A stretch of DNA of 64,000 nucleotides from Candidatus Binatia bacterium (GTDB lineage: Bacteria > Desulfobacterota > Binatia > UBA9968 > JAJDTQ01): positions 1-64,000 of the forward strand of contig JAJEAI010000103.1 of assembly GCA_022824205.1 (NCBI GenBank), in the 5' to 3' direction. The notes below the pieces were generated by a model. That model searched no databases. It had not been told where the DNA came from and saw nothing but the letters and a program-made list of their open reading frames with translations. Positions 17,654 to 26,762 of this stretch are shown here, in pieces. A program made the translations under genes and the position numbers. Position 1 is the stretch's first letter. Each line of letters begins with the position of its first letter.

Positions 17654-18469
17654 CTATCGTTCTGTCAGGTCCAGCAGCACCCCATCCGGGTCGGCCATGG
17701 CGTACTGCCCGATGACGCAGCCCTCCAGGTCCGCCCGGGTCATGGCGCCGAAGCGGCCGGCGTCCAGGTTGGCGGGCGCCGACTCCGGGGCGATCTCGCT
17801 CAACTCCTCGATGTCCTTCAGGGTGCGCTCCAGGTCTTCCACGACGAAGCCGATGTGGTCGAGCCCCTCGCGCATGCCACGGTAGAGGGCGTTGTTGCAC
17901 GGGCGCACCAGCAACTCCACCTTCCCGTCGGTGACCCGGAAGCTGCCGTCGGGTCCCGGCGTCTCGCCGACGTCCAGCTCGAACACGTTGTGGTAGAACT
18001 CCGCGACCCGCTCGGGGTGCTTCGCGCGGATGGAGATGTGGTTGATCCGGCGCGGCTGGTCCCAGCCGTCCTCCAGGTAGCCCTCCCGGACCTTGGCGAC
18101 GCCCTTTTGTGAGATGTCGTACTGGGTGCCGCAGGGGTCGGTGCCGCGTGAGACCGAGAACGGCACGTGGGGCAGACTCTTGGCCACCAGGAGTTCCGGG
18201 TAGTCGTTGCGCATGCGCTCCAGCACCAGCGGTATCTCCTCCACCTCGAAGCCGAAGTGGTCGAGCCCGGACTGGTTTCCCGGATGCTTCTGCAACATGG
18301 CGAAGCCGATGACGCCGTCGCTGATGTGGCCGCGGTTGGGGTTGTAGTTGCCCTTCTCGTCGGTCATCCCGGTGGTGATCTTCTTCATGCCGAAGATGGT
18401 CTGATAGAACCTGGCCATCCGGTCCCAGTTCTCGGTGTTGAGGGCGATGTGCCGGATCCGCGTCTTCAT
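17654..18469 (-). CDS. Two-domain VOC protein (extradiol dioxygenase-like)
   Basis: 271 residues from ATG 18469 (GGGAGG upstream). Two glyoxalase/VOC modules are seen: the first with RIRHIALNTENWDRMARFY and LDHFGFEVE, the second, from about residue 150, with INHISIRAKHPERVAEFYHN, LDHIGFVVED and DPDGVLLDL. The duplicated layout and length resemble type-I extradiol dioxygenases. The His pair (INHIS, LDHIG) fits a metal site, but the third ligand, usually Glu, appears replaced by Asp in LLDL. It is transcribed divergently from the FAA-hydrolase gene 213 bases away and may act in the same ring-cleavage route. Confidence 0.85.
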   Translation of the reverse strand: MKTRIRHIALNTENWDRMARFYQTIFGMKKITTGMTDEKGNYNPNRGHISDGVIGFAMLQKHPGNQSGLDHFGFEVEEIPLVLERMRNDYPELLVAKSLPHVPFSVSRGTDPCGTQYDISQKGVAKVREGYLEDGWDQPRRINHISIRAKHPERVAEFYHNVFELDVGETPGPDGSFRVTDGKVELLVRPCNNALYRGMREGLDHIGFVVEDLERTLKDIEELSEIAPESAPANLDAGRFGAMTRADLEGCVIGQYAMADPDGVLLDLTER

Positions 18470-18681
18470 GGTGAACCTCCCGACTCGGTGAAGTAGCGCT
18501 CTTGGGGGACGCCACTGGGAATCGAACATTTGAGCGCGGGTGTCAAGCGGAGTCCGCCGCGCTCCACGTCCCCTTCGTCGGGCTCCGCCGCCCCGTCCAA
18601 TGCGCGCGACGCCCGGCCCTGTCCCGGCCCTCGCCCGTTGTGGTATAAGGCAACCATTTCCAGCACGGAGGAACTCAACGC

Positions 18682-19569
18682 ATGAAATTCTGCACCTACG
18701 ACGCGAAGCAGGCGGGAGTGGTGGTGGACGACAAGGTCTATCCGGTGGGCGCGGCCATGGTGGCGGCCGGCATCCTCAAGGAAGGCTACACCATGGTCCA
18801 GGTCATCGAAGCGATGACCGGCAACCCGGACGCCCCGGCCTGTGTCGACGAATGCATCCGCTCCGGCGATGCCACGCCTCTGGACCAGGTGACCCTGCGC
18901 GCGCCCGTCGACAACCCCACCTCGTTGTGGGCCGCGGCGGCCAACTACATGGACCACCGCAAGGAGATGGAGACTCGCATGGGCGGCGGCCACCAGGAGC
19001 TGCCGGACAAGGACGACCACATGTCCCAGGACTTCCTGAAGCCGGTGTCGTCCATCATCGGGCCGGGGGGCACCGTGATCATCCCCAAGGTCTCCCACGA
19101 CGTGGACTTCGAGTGCGAGCTGTGCGTGGTCATCGGCAAGACGGCCCGCAAGGTCACCGAAGAGGAAGCGCTGGACTACGTCTTCGGCTACACCATCTGC
19201 TGGGACATCAGCCAGCGGGACCCCTGGGGCCGCGGCAAGCAGAACACCCGCAACATCCGCAAGGGGTTCGACACCTTCAGCCCGCAGGGACCGTGGATCG
19301 TCACGGCGGACGAAGTCCCGGAGCCGCAGGACCTCTCCCTCAGGGCGTGGCACAACGGCGAGCAGGTCATGACCGCCCACACCAGCGACATGATCTGCGG
19401 GGTGCGCGACCACATCCGTTTCCTGTCGAACGTGGTGACGCTGCGGCCCGGCGACCTCATCACCACCGGAACGCCGGCGGGCGTGCACACGCTCCTCGAC
19501 GGCGACAGGATTCGCGGCGAGATCGAGAAGATCGGCGTGATGGAGCTGAACGTCAAGGCGGAGGCCTGA
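18682..19569 (+). CDS. Fumarylacetoacetate hydrolase family protein
   Basis: 295 residues from ATG 18682, with GGAGG upstream. It has the C-terminal FAH fold: DVDFECELCVVIGK supplies metal ligands E144 and E146, GYTICWDIS supplies D175, and LITTGTPAGVH is the conserved end motif near residue 262. Members hydrolyse or decarboxylate diketo acids from aromatic ring cleavage, or act as acylpyruvases or oxaloacetate decarboxylases. The insert GGGHQELPDKDDH around residues 101-113 is unusual. The neighbouring VOC gene supports an aromatic-cleavage role; the exact substrate is open. Confidence 0.92.
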   Translation: MKFCTYDAKQAGVVVDDKVYPVGAAMVAAGILKEGYTMVQVIEAMTGNPDAPACVDECIRSGDATPLDQVTLRAPVDNPTSLWAAAANYMDHRKEMETRMGGGHQELPDKDDHMSQDFLKPVSSIIGPGGTVIIPKVSHDVDFECELCVVIGKTARKVTEEEALDYVFGYTICWDISQRDPWGRGKQNTRNIRKGFDTFSPQGPWIVTADEVPEPQDLSLRAWHNGEQVMTAHTSDMICGVRDHIRFLSNVVTLRPGDLITTGTPAGVHTLLDGDRIRGEIEKIGVMELNVKAEA

Positions 19570-19661
19570 AGGGCTTCGAACCATGGCGGCCGCGGTGACC
19601 CGACCGCTTCGCGAACGAGGATTCACCGCACCAACGAGAATTCAGCGCACGGGAGGTACCC

Positions 19662-20642
19662 ATGAAATCGATCCTTAGAGCAGCGACGATCCTGTTGAGC
19701 CTGTTGGTAGCGCTCGCCATGGCGGCGCCGGTCCAGGCCGAGTTCCCCGAGAAGAACCTGAACTGGATCGTGCAGTTCCCGCCGGGCGGCGGCTATGACG
19801 CCATGAGCCGCGCGCTGGCGCGCAGCATCAACAAGCAGTTGCCCAAGGGCACCAGCGTCATCGTGAAGAACGTGACCGGCGCCGGCGGGCGGCGCGGCGC
19901 CATCAGCCTCTACCGCGCCAAACCCGACGGCTACACCGTAGGCGTGCTCGACATGCTCGGGCTCGTGACGGCGCAGATCCAGGCCGGCGCCGGCAAGACC
20001 GTCTACGACCTCGAGAAGTTCGAGTACATCGCGCGCATGGGCAACGAGCCGTACACCATCTTCGTCAGCGGGAAATCGCCCCACAAGACCCTGGACGACC
20101 TCAAGAAGCTCGACCGGCTGACCTGGGGATCGGAAGGGATCGGCTCCGGACGCTGGCTGCCCAGCTTCCTGGCGGCCCGCAGCCTCGAGCTCAAGTTCCA
20201 GTTGGTGACGGGCTACCGCGGCACCGGCGACAGCGTGCCCGGTCTGATGCGCGGCGATTTCGTGACCTGGCTCAACCCCAGCGAGCACTCCACCGTGGGA
20301 CCGCTGGCGCGGGACGGCAACCTTCGCTGTATCGTCCACCTCGGCTCCAAGCGATCGTGGGCGTGCCCGGATACACCCACCGCCAAGGAGATGGGCATCG
20401 ACCACATCAACGAGATCGTGCGCCTGGTGGCCATCCCTCCCGGGGTGCCGCGGGATCGGGCCAAGAAGCTGGAGGAGATCGTCGTCAAGGCCATGGACGA
20501 CCCGGATTACCGCGACTGGGCCAAGTCCAGCGGCACCGCCATCAACCCGGGCGACGCGGCCGCCTCGGTCGCGACTTACAAGAATCTCATGGGGATGGTG
20601 AACCGGGAGGCGGACGCCATCCGGGCGGCGCTCAAGAAGTAA
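19662..20642 (+). CDS. Tripartite tricarboxylate transport (Bug) family receptor
   Basis: 326 residues with a Sec signal peptide ending VQA-EFPEK at about 26. The mature start LNWIVQFPPGGGYDAMSRAL, KNVTGAGGRRGAISLYRAKP and the C-terminal helical region are typical of BugT/TctC periplasmic receptors for carboxylates. The downstream amidohydrolase starts 55 bases later on the same strand, suggesting the ligand is related to that enzyme's substrate. No TctA or TctB gene is near. Two other Bug receptors are at 39272 and 43580. Confidence 0.92.
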   Translation: MKSILRAATILLSLLVALAMAAPVQAEFPEKNLNWIVQFPPGGGYDAMSRALARSINKQLPKGTSVIVKNVTGAGGRRGAISLYRAKPDGYTVGVLDMLGLVTAQIQAGAGKTVYDLEKFEYIARMGNEPYTIFVSGKSPHKTLDDLKKLDRLTWGSEGIGSGRWLPSFLAARSLELKFQLVTGYRGTGDSVPGLMRGDFVTWLNPSEHSTVGPLARDGNLRCIVHLGSKRSWACPDTPTAKEMGIDHINEIVRLVAIPPGVPRDRAKKLEEIVVKAMDDPDYRDWAKSSGTAINPGDAAASVATYKNLMGMVNREADAIRAALKK

Positions 20643-20697
20643 CGAAGCCATTCGCGCGGCAAGCGCCCGCGTGCGCGGGCAAAGGACGGAGGTTCCC

Positions 20698-21825
20698 ATG
20701 CCGGGTGTCATCGACGCCGACACGCACATATCCGAGTCGGAGGGGATGTGGGAGCTCATGGAGCCTTCCATGCATCCCCGCCGGCCGGTGATGACCGAGG
20801 TGCCTGACGATACGCTGTACGCGGACATCAACGTCCTGTGGCTGATCGACGGCAACCTCTTTCCCAAGCCCGCCGGAAGGGGCGGCTTCCGGCTGGTGAC
20901 GCCGTCGCGTTCCAAGGGCCAGGTCCGGCGCAAGGACGTGCTCACTGCGTGCCGGGAGATCACCGACGTGCCGGCGCGGCTGGCGGACATGGACAAGCTG
21001 GGCGTGGACGTCCAGGTCATCTACCCGACCCTGTTCCTGGTCTACCTCACCGACGACCCGGAGCTGGAGGCGTCGTTGTGCGGCGCGTACAACGACTGGA
21101 TGGGGGACGTGTGGGCCAAGTCCGGCGGGCGGCTCCGCTGGGTGGTGGTGCCGCCGCTGCACTCCATGGAGGCCTCGCTGGAGGAGATGCGGAAGGGCAA
21201 GGCCAACGGCGCGGTGGGGGTCACCCTGCGCGGGCTCGAAAGCGACCGGAGCATCGCCGAGCCGTACTTCTTTCCGCTGTATGAGGAGGCCGAAAAGCTC
21301 AACCTGCCCATCTGCATCCACACCGGGTCCGGCTCCCGCACCCTTCTCAACCTGTTCGACCTGGCGGTCAGCTCGGTGTTCGCCAACCAGGTGGTGCTGC
21401 CGCTGTTCGCGTTCCGGGACATCGTCGCCAACCACCTGCCGGCGCGATATCCGGGATTGCGGTTCGGCTTCATCGAGGCCAAGGCGAGTTGGATCCCCTA
21501 TCTGCTGCACCTGCTCCGGCGGGAATCCCGGGCCGCGGTGGCCGGCGGCCGGAAGGCCATCCAGCGCCCCCGGTGGAAACACGAGACCAACGCGGAGATG
21601 TTCCGCGACTACCGCATCTACGTGGCCTGCGAGGCCGACGAGGACCTGCCCTACCTGCTCAACTACACCGGCGAGGACAACCTCCTCATCGGCTCGGACT
21701 ACGGCCACACCGACCCGGCCCACGAGCCGCGCATGGTGGACGTCATGCGGGCGCGCGACGACGTCCCGGCCGGCGTCATCGAGAAGATACTGGCGGACAA
21801 TCCCAAGGCGTTCTACGGCCTCTGA
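20698..21825 (+). CDS. Amidohydrolase-2 family protein
   Basis: 375 residues from ATG 20698 (ACGGAGG upstream; a GTG at 20671 is less likely). It is a paralog of the genes at 10045 and 23994. It has N-terminal GVIDADTHISE, NLPICIHTGSGSRT with the metal His, YPGLRFGFIEAKASWIPYLL, and LLIGSDYGHTDP with the catalytic Asp. The end DNPKAFYGL is shared by the group. It sits in an apparent operon with the Bug receptor before it and a ferritin-like gene 93 bases after it, so an imported carboxylate may be its substrate. Confidence 0.88.
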   Translation: MPGVIDADTHISESEGMWELMEPSMHPRRPVMTEVPDDTLYADINVLWLIDGNLFPKPAGRGGFRLVTPSRSKGQVRRKDVLTACREITDVPARLADMDKLGVDVQVIYPTLFLVYLTDDPELEASLCGAYNDWMGDVWAKSGGRLRWVVVPPLHSMEASLEEMRKGKANGAVGVTLRGLESDRSIAEPYFFPLYEEAEKLNLPICIHTGSGSRTLLNLFDLAVSSVFANQVVLPLFAFRDIVANHLPARYPGLRFGFIEAKASWIPYLLHLLRRESRAAVAGGRKAIQRPRWKHETNAEMFRDYRIYVACEADEDLPYLLNYTGEDNLLIGSDYGHTDPAHEPRMVDVMRARDDVPAGVIEKILADNPKAFYGL

Positions 21826-21918
21826 CGGGCCATCGGCCGGACGGGGCCGGCAGCGGCATCGCATCGCGGGGGCGCATCCCGAAGGCGCCGTCCGCGGCGA
21901 TTCACGGGAGGCGTTACG

Positions 21919-22740
21919 GTGGCGGATTCACGGGAAACCATGGGTGAAAGGGCGGCGCGGGAGGTCGGCGTGCTGCTGGGCAAGTGCGCGGCCGGGGAGG
22001 CGGAGGTGGCCGCGACCTACTTCAGCCGGCCGCGCCCCAGGGAAGATCACGTCCGGTTCCTGACGCAGCAGACCGGCCGGGAGCTGACCCGCGTGTTCCA
22101 GTTGGGCGGCCTGCTGGCCAACCAATTGGCCGGGTTGGGGGTCACGGTGGACCGGCACACGTACCTGGAGACCCTGGAAAAGCTCCACGAAGAAACCAAC
22201 CACTACGTCATGTGCCACGACGTGCTGGCGTGGCTCATGGGAGAGCCGCCCTTCATCGGCGAGTTGCGCCGCTACGACATCTTCAACCCCGACCCGACCC
22301 TTCCGGAAAACGACGCCAGCGTCCAGCTTTCCCGCGAGAAGAAGGCCATCGAGGACGAGTTGGCGGCGGAAGCGGCTCCTTGGGCGGCCCTGGTCGGGGA
22401 CGAAGGGGTGCTGGAGGGCGGTGGCTCGGGTACGTTCTTCGCCTGCAGCCGGATCGAGGGCGGCGAGTTCGAAGGGCGGCTGGCCGCGGCCATGAAGGTG
22501 GTCCTGGACGACGAGCTACGGCACGGCGCCGACCAACTGGAGCGGTTCCACGACATCGAGTTGACGGAGGAAGACCTGGAGCGGATCAAGGGGTACGTCA
22601 AGCGTCACGGCGATGCCCGCGTGCGCTTTCGCAACGCCCAGTTCAACTATCCCTTGAGCGAGGAGCGCATGCGCGAGATCGAAGCCGGGCAGATCGAGCC
22701 GTTGTACGTCTGGGAAGAGGTGGCGCGGAGCAGACCGTGA
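21919..22740 (+). CDS. Ferritin-like (di-iron-type) protein of unknown function
   Basis: 273 residues from GTG 21919, chosen for the GGGAGG just upstream; ATG 21940 is an alternative. It is all helical with two ExxH motifs: E92-T-N-H95 in LHEETNHYVMCHDVLAW and E199-L-R-H202 in LDDELRHGADQLERF, about 105 residues apart. That is the spacing of ferritin-like di-iron proteins, with bridging acidic residues expected on the other two helices. It is not a standard ferritin, rubrerythrin or R2. It follows the amidohydrolase and is followed at once by the kbl remnant, so deletion may have brought the neighbours together. Confidence 0.65.
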   Translation: MADSRETMGERAAREVGVLLGKCAAGEAEVAATYFSRPRPREDHVRFLTQQTGRELTRVFQLGGLLANQLAGLGVTVDRHTYLETLEKLHEETNHYVMCHDVLAWLMGEPPFIGELRRYDIFNPDPTLPENDASVQLSREKKAIEDELAAEAAPWAALVGDEGVLEGGGSGTFFACSRIEGGEFEGRLAAAMKVVLDDELRHGADQLERFHDIELTEEDLERIKGYVKRHGDARVRFRNAQFNYPLSEERMREIEAGQIEPLYVWEEVARSRP

Positions 22741-22753
22741 CGCACGCATTCGC

Positions 22754-23155
22754 CAGAGAGCGCGCCTCTTTCTCTTCTCCAAGACCATGGTGCCGGTCAT
22801 TGCCCGGACGAGACTGAGCGCCCTGGACCTGCTGACGGAACCCACCGAGCCGCGCGACCGGCTGTGGCGCAACACGCGCCATTTTCGTTCGGCGATGACC
22901 GCCCTCGGCTTCGAGATCCTCCCGTGCGACCCCCCCATCGTGCCCGTGATGCTGCGCGATCCGAAGCTGGCGCAGAGCTTCGCCCACCGACTCCGAGACA
23001 AGGGCGTGCCTGCCGTCGCGTTCTCCTTCCCGGTGGTGCCGCGCGGGCAGGACCGTATCCGCGCGCAGAGGTCGGCGGCCCACGAAATCGAGGAACTCGA
23101 CCGCGCCCTCGGGGCGTCCGCGGAAGTGGGGCGCGAACTCGGCGTTGTCGAATAA
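22754..23155 (+). pseudogene. kbl: C-terminal fragment of a glycine C-acetyltransferase/AONS-type enzyme
   Basis: RQRARLFLFSKTMVPVIART, then NTRHFRSAMTALGFEILPCD, PIVPVMLRDPKLAQSFAHRL, and FSFPVVPRGQDRIRAQRSAA match the last third (about 130 residues) of 2-amino-3-ketobutyrate CoA ligase and related alpha-oxoamine synthases. The two-thirds with the PLP lysine are missing, and the homology begins a few bases past the stop of the ferritin-like gene. An ATG at 22787 could start a 122-residue peptide, but it could not be an enzyme. It is a deletion relic that has kept its frame. An intact copy may exist elsewhere. Confidence 0.85.
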
Positions 23156-23177
23156 CTGACCGCGGAGGAAGCCACAC

Positions 23178-23945
23178 ATGTACTCTCTCGCAGGACACAG
23201 CGCCATCGTCACCGGCGGCGCCAGCGGCATCGGCCTCGCCACCGTCCGCTTGCTGGCGGAAGCCGGCGCCAACGTGGTCATCGCCGACATCAACGAGGAG
23301 GCCGGCGCGCAGGTGGTGGAGGAGGTCGCGAGCAAGGGCGCGGGCGCGCTGTTCGTGAGGACGGACGTGACGCGGGGCGAGGACGTGGACGCGCTGATCC
23401 GCGCCACCACGGACCGGTTCGACTCGCTGCAGATCGTCATGCCGTTCGCCGGGATCGGGCTCGAGAAGCTCGCCCTGGAGACGACTCGGGAGGAATGGAA
23501 CCGCGTGATCGCCATCAACCTCACCGGCAGCTTCCTGGTGATGCAGGCGGCGGGCGCGGTCATGGTGGAGGCGGGCTACGGCCGCATCGTGGCCATGGCC
23601 TCCGTCTCCGGCATGCGCGGCGGCACCGGGCGCACGGCTTACGGCGCCACCAAGGGCGCCATGATCACCATGACCCGGGTCATGGCCCTGGAACTGGCCG
23701 AAACGGGGGTGACCGTGAACGCGCTGGCCCCGGGCCCGGTGGACACCGCGCTGACCCGGAAGATGTACGACGACGAGACCCGGCGCGCCTATGACCGGAG
23801 CATTCCCATGCGTCGTTTCGCCCTGCCGGAGGAAGTGGCGCACGCGGCCCTGTTCCTGGCCCTGCCGCAGTCCGGCTACATCACCGGCATCACCCTGCCG
23901 GTGGACGGCGGCTTCAGCTCGAGCGGCGTCATCAAGCGGAGTTGA
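23178..23945 (+). CDS. SDR-family NAD(P)-dependent oxidoreductase
   Basis: 255 residues, GGAGG upstream, classical short-chain dehydrogenase size. TGGASGIG (12-19) binds the cofactor. D37 after the second strand favours NAD. S142, Y155 and K159 (S-x12-Y-G-A-T-K) form the catalytic set with N114. The usual NNAG motif reads MPFAG (88-92), an odd replacement in the central strand. C-terminal NALAPGPVDTALT and YITGITLPVDGG are standard. It lies between the kbl relic and the convergent amidohydrolase; its substrate is unknown. Confidence 0.93.
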   Translation: MYSLAGHSAIVTGGASGIGLATVRLLAEAGANVVIADINEEAGAQVVEEVASKGAGALFVRTDVTRGEDVDALIRATTDRFDSLQIVMPFAGIGLEKLALETTREEWNRVIAINLTGSFLVMQAAGAVMVEAGYGRIVAMASVSGMRGGTGRTAYGATKGAMITMTRVMALELAETGVTVNALAPGPVDTALTRKMYDDETRRAYDRSIPMRRFALPEEVAHAALFLALPQSGYITGITLPVDGGFSSSGVIKRS

Positions 23946-23993
23946 GCGGCCGGGCGAACGAGCCCGGAAGAAGTTCCACGAGGTCTGCCGGGG

Positions 23994-25100
23994 TCAAAGC
24001 TTGTAGAAGGCGAGGCCGTTCTCGCGCAGGATCTTGCGTTTGACGGCCTCGGAGACGTCGGTGCGTTCACGCATCTCTTCGATGCCCGTCTCGCGCGCCT
24101 CGGCATGGGGGATGTCGCCCTCGATGAGGATCTGGTCCTCCCCCACGAGTTCGATCACCTGGGGCAGCAGCGGTTCCTCCGCCTCGCAGGTCACGTAGAC
24201 CCGACCCTCCTTGAGATATTCGCTGGGCGGCTTCTTCGAGCGGTTTCCCAGCATCGCCACCACCGGATGGTAGTGGTCCATCCGTCCCACCATGTAGGGG
24301 ATCCACTCGGAGCCGGCCTCCAGAAAGGCCACCCGCAGCGTCGGGAAGCGGTCCAGCACGCCGCCGCCCACGATGCTGAAGAATCCCATGAGCACCGGCA
24401 GCGTGAAGCTCAGGATCAATGCGGCGTAGGGGTCCTCGCAGGTGCGGGTCAGGCCCGGCGCGCTCCAGCCCGTGTGGATGCACACCGGCAGGTCCGCCTC
24501 GCAGGCCGCCGCGTAGAACGGCGAAAGGTCGGGGTGGTGCAGCAGGGTCTGACCCGCGGTGCCGCCGATCATCAGCCCCACGGCACCCAGCTCCCGGGCG
24601 CGCCGGACCTCCGCCACGCACGCCTCGCGGTCGCGCATGGGGATGACCGCTGCCCACTTGAGGCGGTCGGGGCGCTCGCCGCAGCATTGCGCGATCCAGG
24701 TGTTGTAGCTGCGCATCAGCGCGGCTTCCAGGCGCGGGTCCTCGGTGAGCCGATGGAAAAGAATCGACGAATAGATCACCTGGATGTCGATGCCGAAGGC
24801 GTCCAGGTCCCTGATGCGCGCGTCGACGTCGGTCATGCCCTGGCTGCCGATGTCGAAGATCTTGTCACGGGCGAACTTCATCTCCAGCGGGGTGCCGCTG
24901 AAGGTCGTGCCCGGTCCCCAAAGCCGGGGGTGGATCTGACCGTCGATCAGCCACCACGCGTCGATGTGCGCGTTGGTGGGCAGGCCCTCGCCCTGGACCA
25001 CGATGGGCCTCCGGTGCCGGAATTCGTCATCCAGGTAGTCCCAGGTCTCCGGCACTTCCATGACGTGCGAATCCGCGTCGACGACGTCGATGGCGCGCAT
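23994..25100 (-). CDS. Amidohydrolase-2 family protein
   Basis: 368 residues from ATG 25100 (AGGA seven bases upstream); a few more N-terminal residues are possible. It is the third paralog of the set: VVDADSHVMEVPETWDYLD, DLPVCIHTGWSAPG, LDRFPTLRVAFLEAGSEWIP, and LIEGDIPHAEARE with the conserved Asp. The first residues of the DxH-x2-E signature and the GG-x-LDRFP helix match the gene at 10045 most closely. It is convergent with the SDR gene and faces the XRE-cupin regulator across 185 bases on the same strand, so that regulator may control it. Confidence 0.88.
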   Translation of the reverse strand: MRAIDVVDADSHVMEVPETWDYLDDEFRHRRPIVVQGEGLPTNAHIDAWWLIDGQIHPRLWGPGTTFSGTPLEMKFARDKIFDIGSQGMTDVDARIRDLDAFGIDIQVIYSSILFHRLTEDPRLEAALMRSYNTWIAQCCGERPDRLKWAAVIPMRDREACVAEVRRARELGAVGLMIGGTAGQTLLHHPDLSPFYAAACEADLPVCIHTGWSAPGLTRTCEDPYAALILSFTLPVLMGFFSIVGGGVLDRFPTLRVAFLEAGSEWIPYMVGRMDHYHPVVAMLGNRSKKPPSEYLKEGRVYVTCEAEEPLLPQVIELVGEDQILIEGDIPHAEARETGIEEMRERTDVSEAVKRKILRENGLAFYKL

Positions 25101-25285
25101 AGTGTGTCCTCCGCGTGTCATCTACCGCCCGATTCCCGATGGGCCGGTTTCACGCGGCACTATCGGGCAAATGGCCGCTGCTGTCAACGGTGCATCCAGG
25201 GTTCCGCGTTGGCTTGTCGGGCCACGGTAAGGAGGTGCGAGAAATATCTCGCGTGCCCCGGCGCGAAGTTGCGTGGAACGTCGAT

Positions 25286-25879
25286 TCAGGTCTGTTCGGG
25301 TACGTGCCTGGCAGCTTCGTACACGGCGAGAACCACGGCATCCTCCTCGCCCGCCGAGGCAAAACCGTGGGGCATGCGCCCGTCGAAATACACCGACTCG
25401 CCGGTCTGCAGCAGAATGGTGCTGTAGGGTTCCATGTAGAATTTCAACGGCCCTTTGAGGACATAGAGGAACTCCTCCCCGACGTGACCGCGAAGGACCG
25501 GGGTCTCGATGGTTTCCCTGGGCACCCGCACCAACACTGGCTGAAGCGCCTTTTGAGCCAACTCTCCGCTAAGCAGACAGTATCGGCCCCGGTCGTTCTC
25601 GCACTCGACCCCGTCAGCTTTCCGGTTCACCGTCCTGGAGCCACGCGCGAAGTTCGCGAAGCTCCCGCCCCCCAACAGTTCCGATAGATCCAGTCCGATG
25701 CCGTCGCACAACCGCATCAGCACATCGAAGTTCGGCGACGTCTGGTTGTTCTCGATCTTGGACAGGGTCGAGACCGCGATCCTCGTCTTCTCCGCGACCC
25801 GCGCCAGGGTCCAGCCGTTCTCTCGCCTGACACGCCGGAGCATTCTGCTGAGTTGACTGGCCCGTTCGATCCTCGACAT
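25286..25879 (-). CDS. XRE-family regulator with C-terminal cupin (first of two)
   Basis: 197 residues. Residues 8-64 are an HTH_3 helix-turn-helix (LRRVRRENGWTLARVAEKTR, then STLSKIENNQTSPNFDVLMR). The C-terminal 80 residues are a cupin_2 domain (VGEEFLYVLKGPLKFYMEPY, then LQTGESVYFDGRMPHGFASA). This is the PuuR-like design in which a small ligand in the cupin tunes DNA binding. It is very similar to the next gene upstream; the pair probably arose by duplication. Likely targets are the flanking catabolic genes. Confidence 0.93.
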   Translation of the reverse strand: MSRIERASQLSRMLRRVRRENGWTLARVAEKTRIAVSTLSKIENNQTSPNFDVLMRLCDGIGLDLSELLGGGSFANFARGSRTVNRKADGVECENDRGRYCLLSGELAQKALQPVLVRVPRETIETPVLRGHVGEEFLYVLKGPLKFYMEPYSTILLQTGESVYFDGRMPHGFASAGEEDAVVLAVYEAARHVPEQT

Positions 25880-26063
25880 TGACCTTCCCGTTCCCTCGCG
25901 GATACCTTCCGACGGTGATGCGGTGCCGCCGGAAGGTCTTGAGACAGGAATGTAGTCAAAGGCACGCTTCCGCGCGCCCTCAATTTGGGGGAAGTTCAGG
26001 CAGGCGGGACAGAAAATTATTCGCGCTTTGCGACAGTATCCTGTGGCATCGTTCCAGTTTGTT

Positions 26064-26672
26064 TCAATCCGACGCTGGGAATTGTCGCTCCGTCAACACG
26101 ACATCCGATTGCGAAACCACGAGCACCAAGGCCTCCCCTTGCCCCTCCGCGACGGCCGAATGAGGCACCCGTGCGTCGAAATGTACGGAATCCCCCGCCT
26201 TCAATACTGTCGCCCGATAAGGTTCCATGAAGAACTTCACGGAGCCGCTCAGCACGTAGGCAAACTCCTCCCCCGCGTGCGCCGCCAACACGACGGGGAC
26301 CTCCCCGCCCTTCGGCACCCTGATCAATCTGGGCATCAGGGCCTTCTTCGACAACTCACTGCTGAGCTCAAGGACCTCGCCGTGTGGGGACTGGTGCCGG
26401 TCTCCCTTTCCCAGGCGATTGACGGCCCTGGAACCGCGTGGAGCCGTGGAACCCGCTCCCGCCTGGACCAGTTCGACGAGGTTGATCGCGAGGCCGTCAC
26501 ACAGACGGACGAGCACATCGAAATTCGGCGAGGTCTGGTGCTTCTCGATCTTGGAAAGGGTGGATACCGCGACGCCGGTCTTCGCGCTTACGTCTGCAAG
26601 GGTCCAGCCGTTTTCGCGCCGAAGGCGGTGCAACGCCTGACCGACATCGTGAGAGTGCGGTGTTTCGCGCAT
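26064..26672 (-). CDS. XRE-family regulator with C-terminal cupin (second of two)
   Basis: 202 residues from ATG 26672; an earlier start at 26714 would add 14 residues. The HTH (LHRLRRENGWTLADVSAKTG, then STLSKIEKHQTSPNFDVLVR) and cupin (AGEEFAYVLSGSVKFFMEPY, then LKAGDSVHFDARVPHSAVAE) are alignable with the neighbour at 25286 almost throughout. It diverges from maiA across 272 bases that are visibly less GC-rich and hold a 10-base palindrome. It may regulate itself and the maiA-transporter operon. Confidence 0.92.
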   Translation of the reverse strand: MRETPHSHDVGQALHRLRRENGWTLADVSAKTGVAVSTLSKIEKHQTSPNFDVLVRLCDGLAINLVELVQAGAGSTAPRGSRAVNRLGKGDRHQSPHGEVLELSSELSKKALMPRLIRVPKGGEVPVVLAAHAGEEFAYVLSGSVKFFMEPYRATVLKAGDSVHFDARVPHSAVAEGQGEALVLVVSQSDVVLTERQFPASD

Positions 26673-26762
26673 GCAAGCCCCGTTGCCCGTTTCAATGGCC
26701 GGCGACGGGCACAAGATGAAGCTGCCGTGATGAAGGCGTCGCGAGCAAATACCTATAAAACA

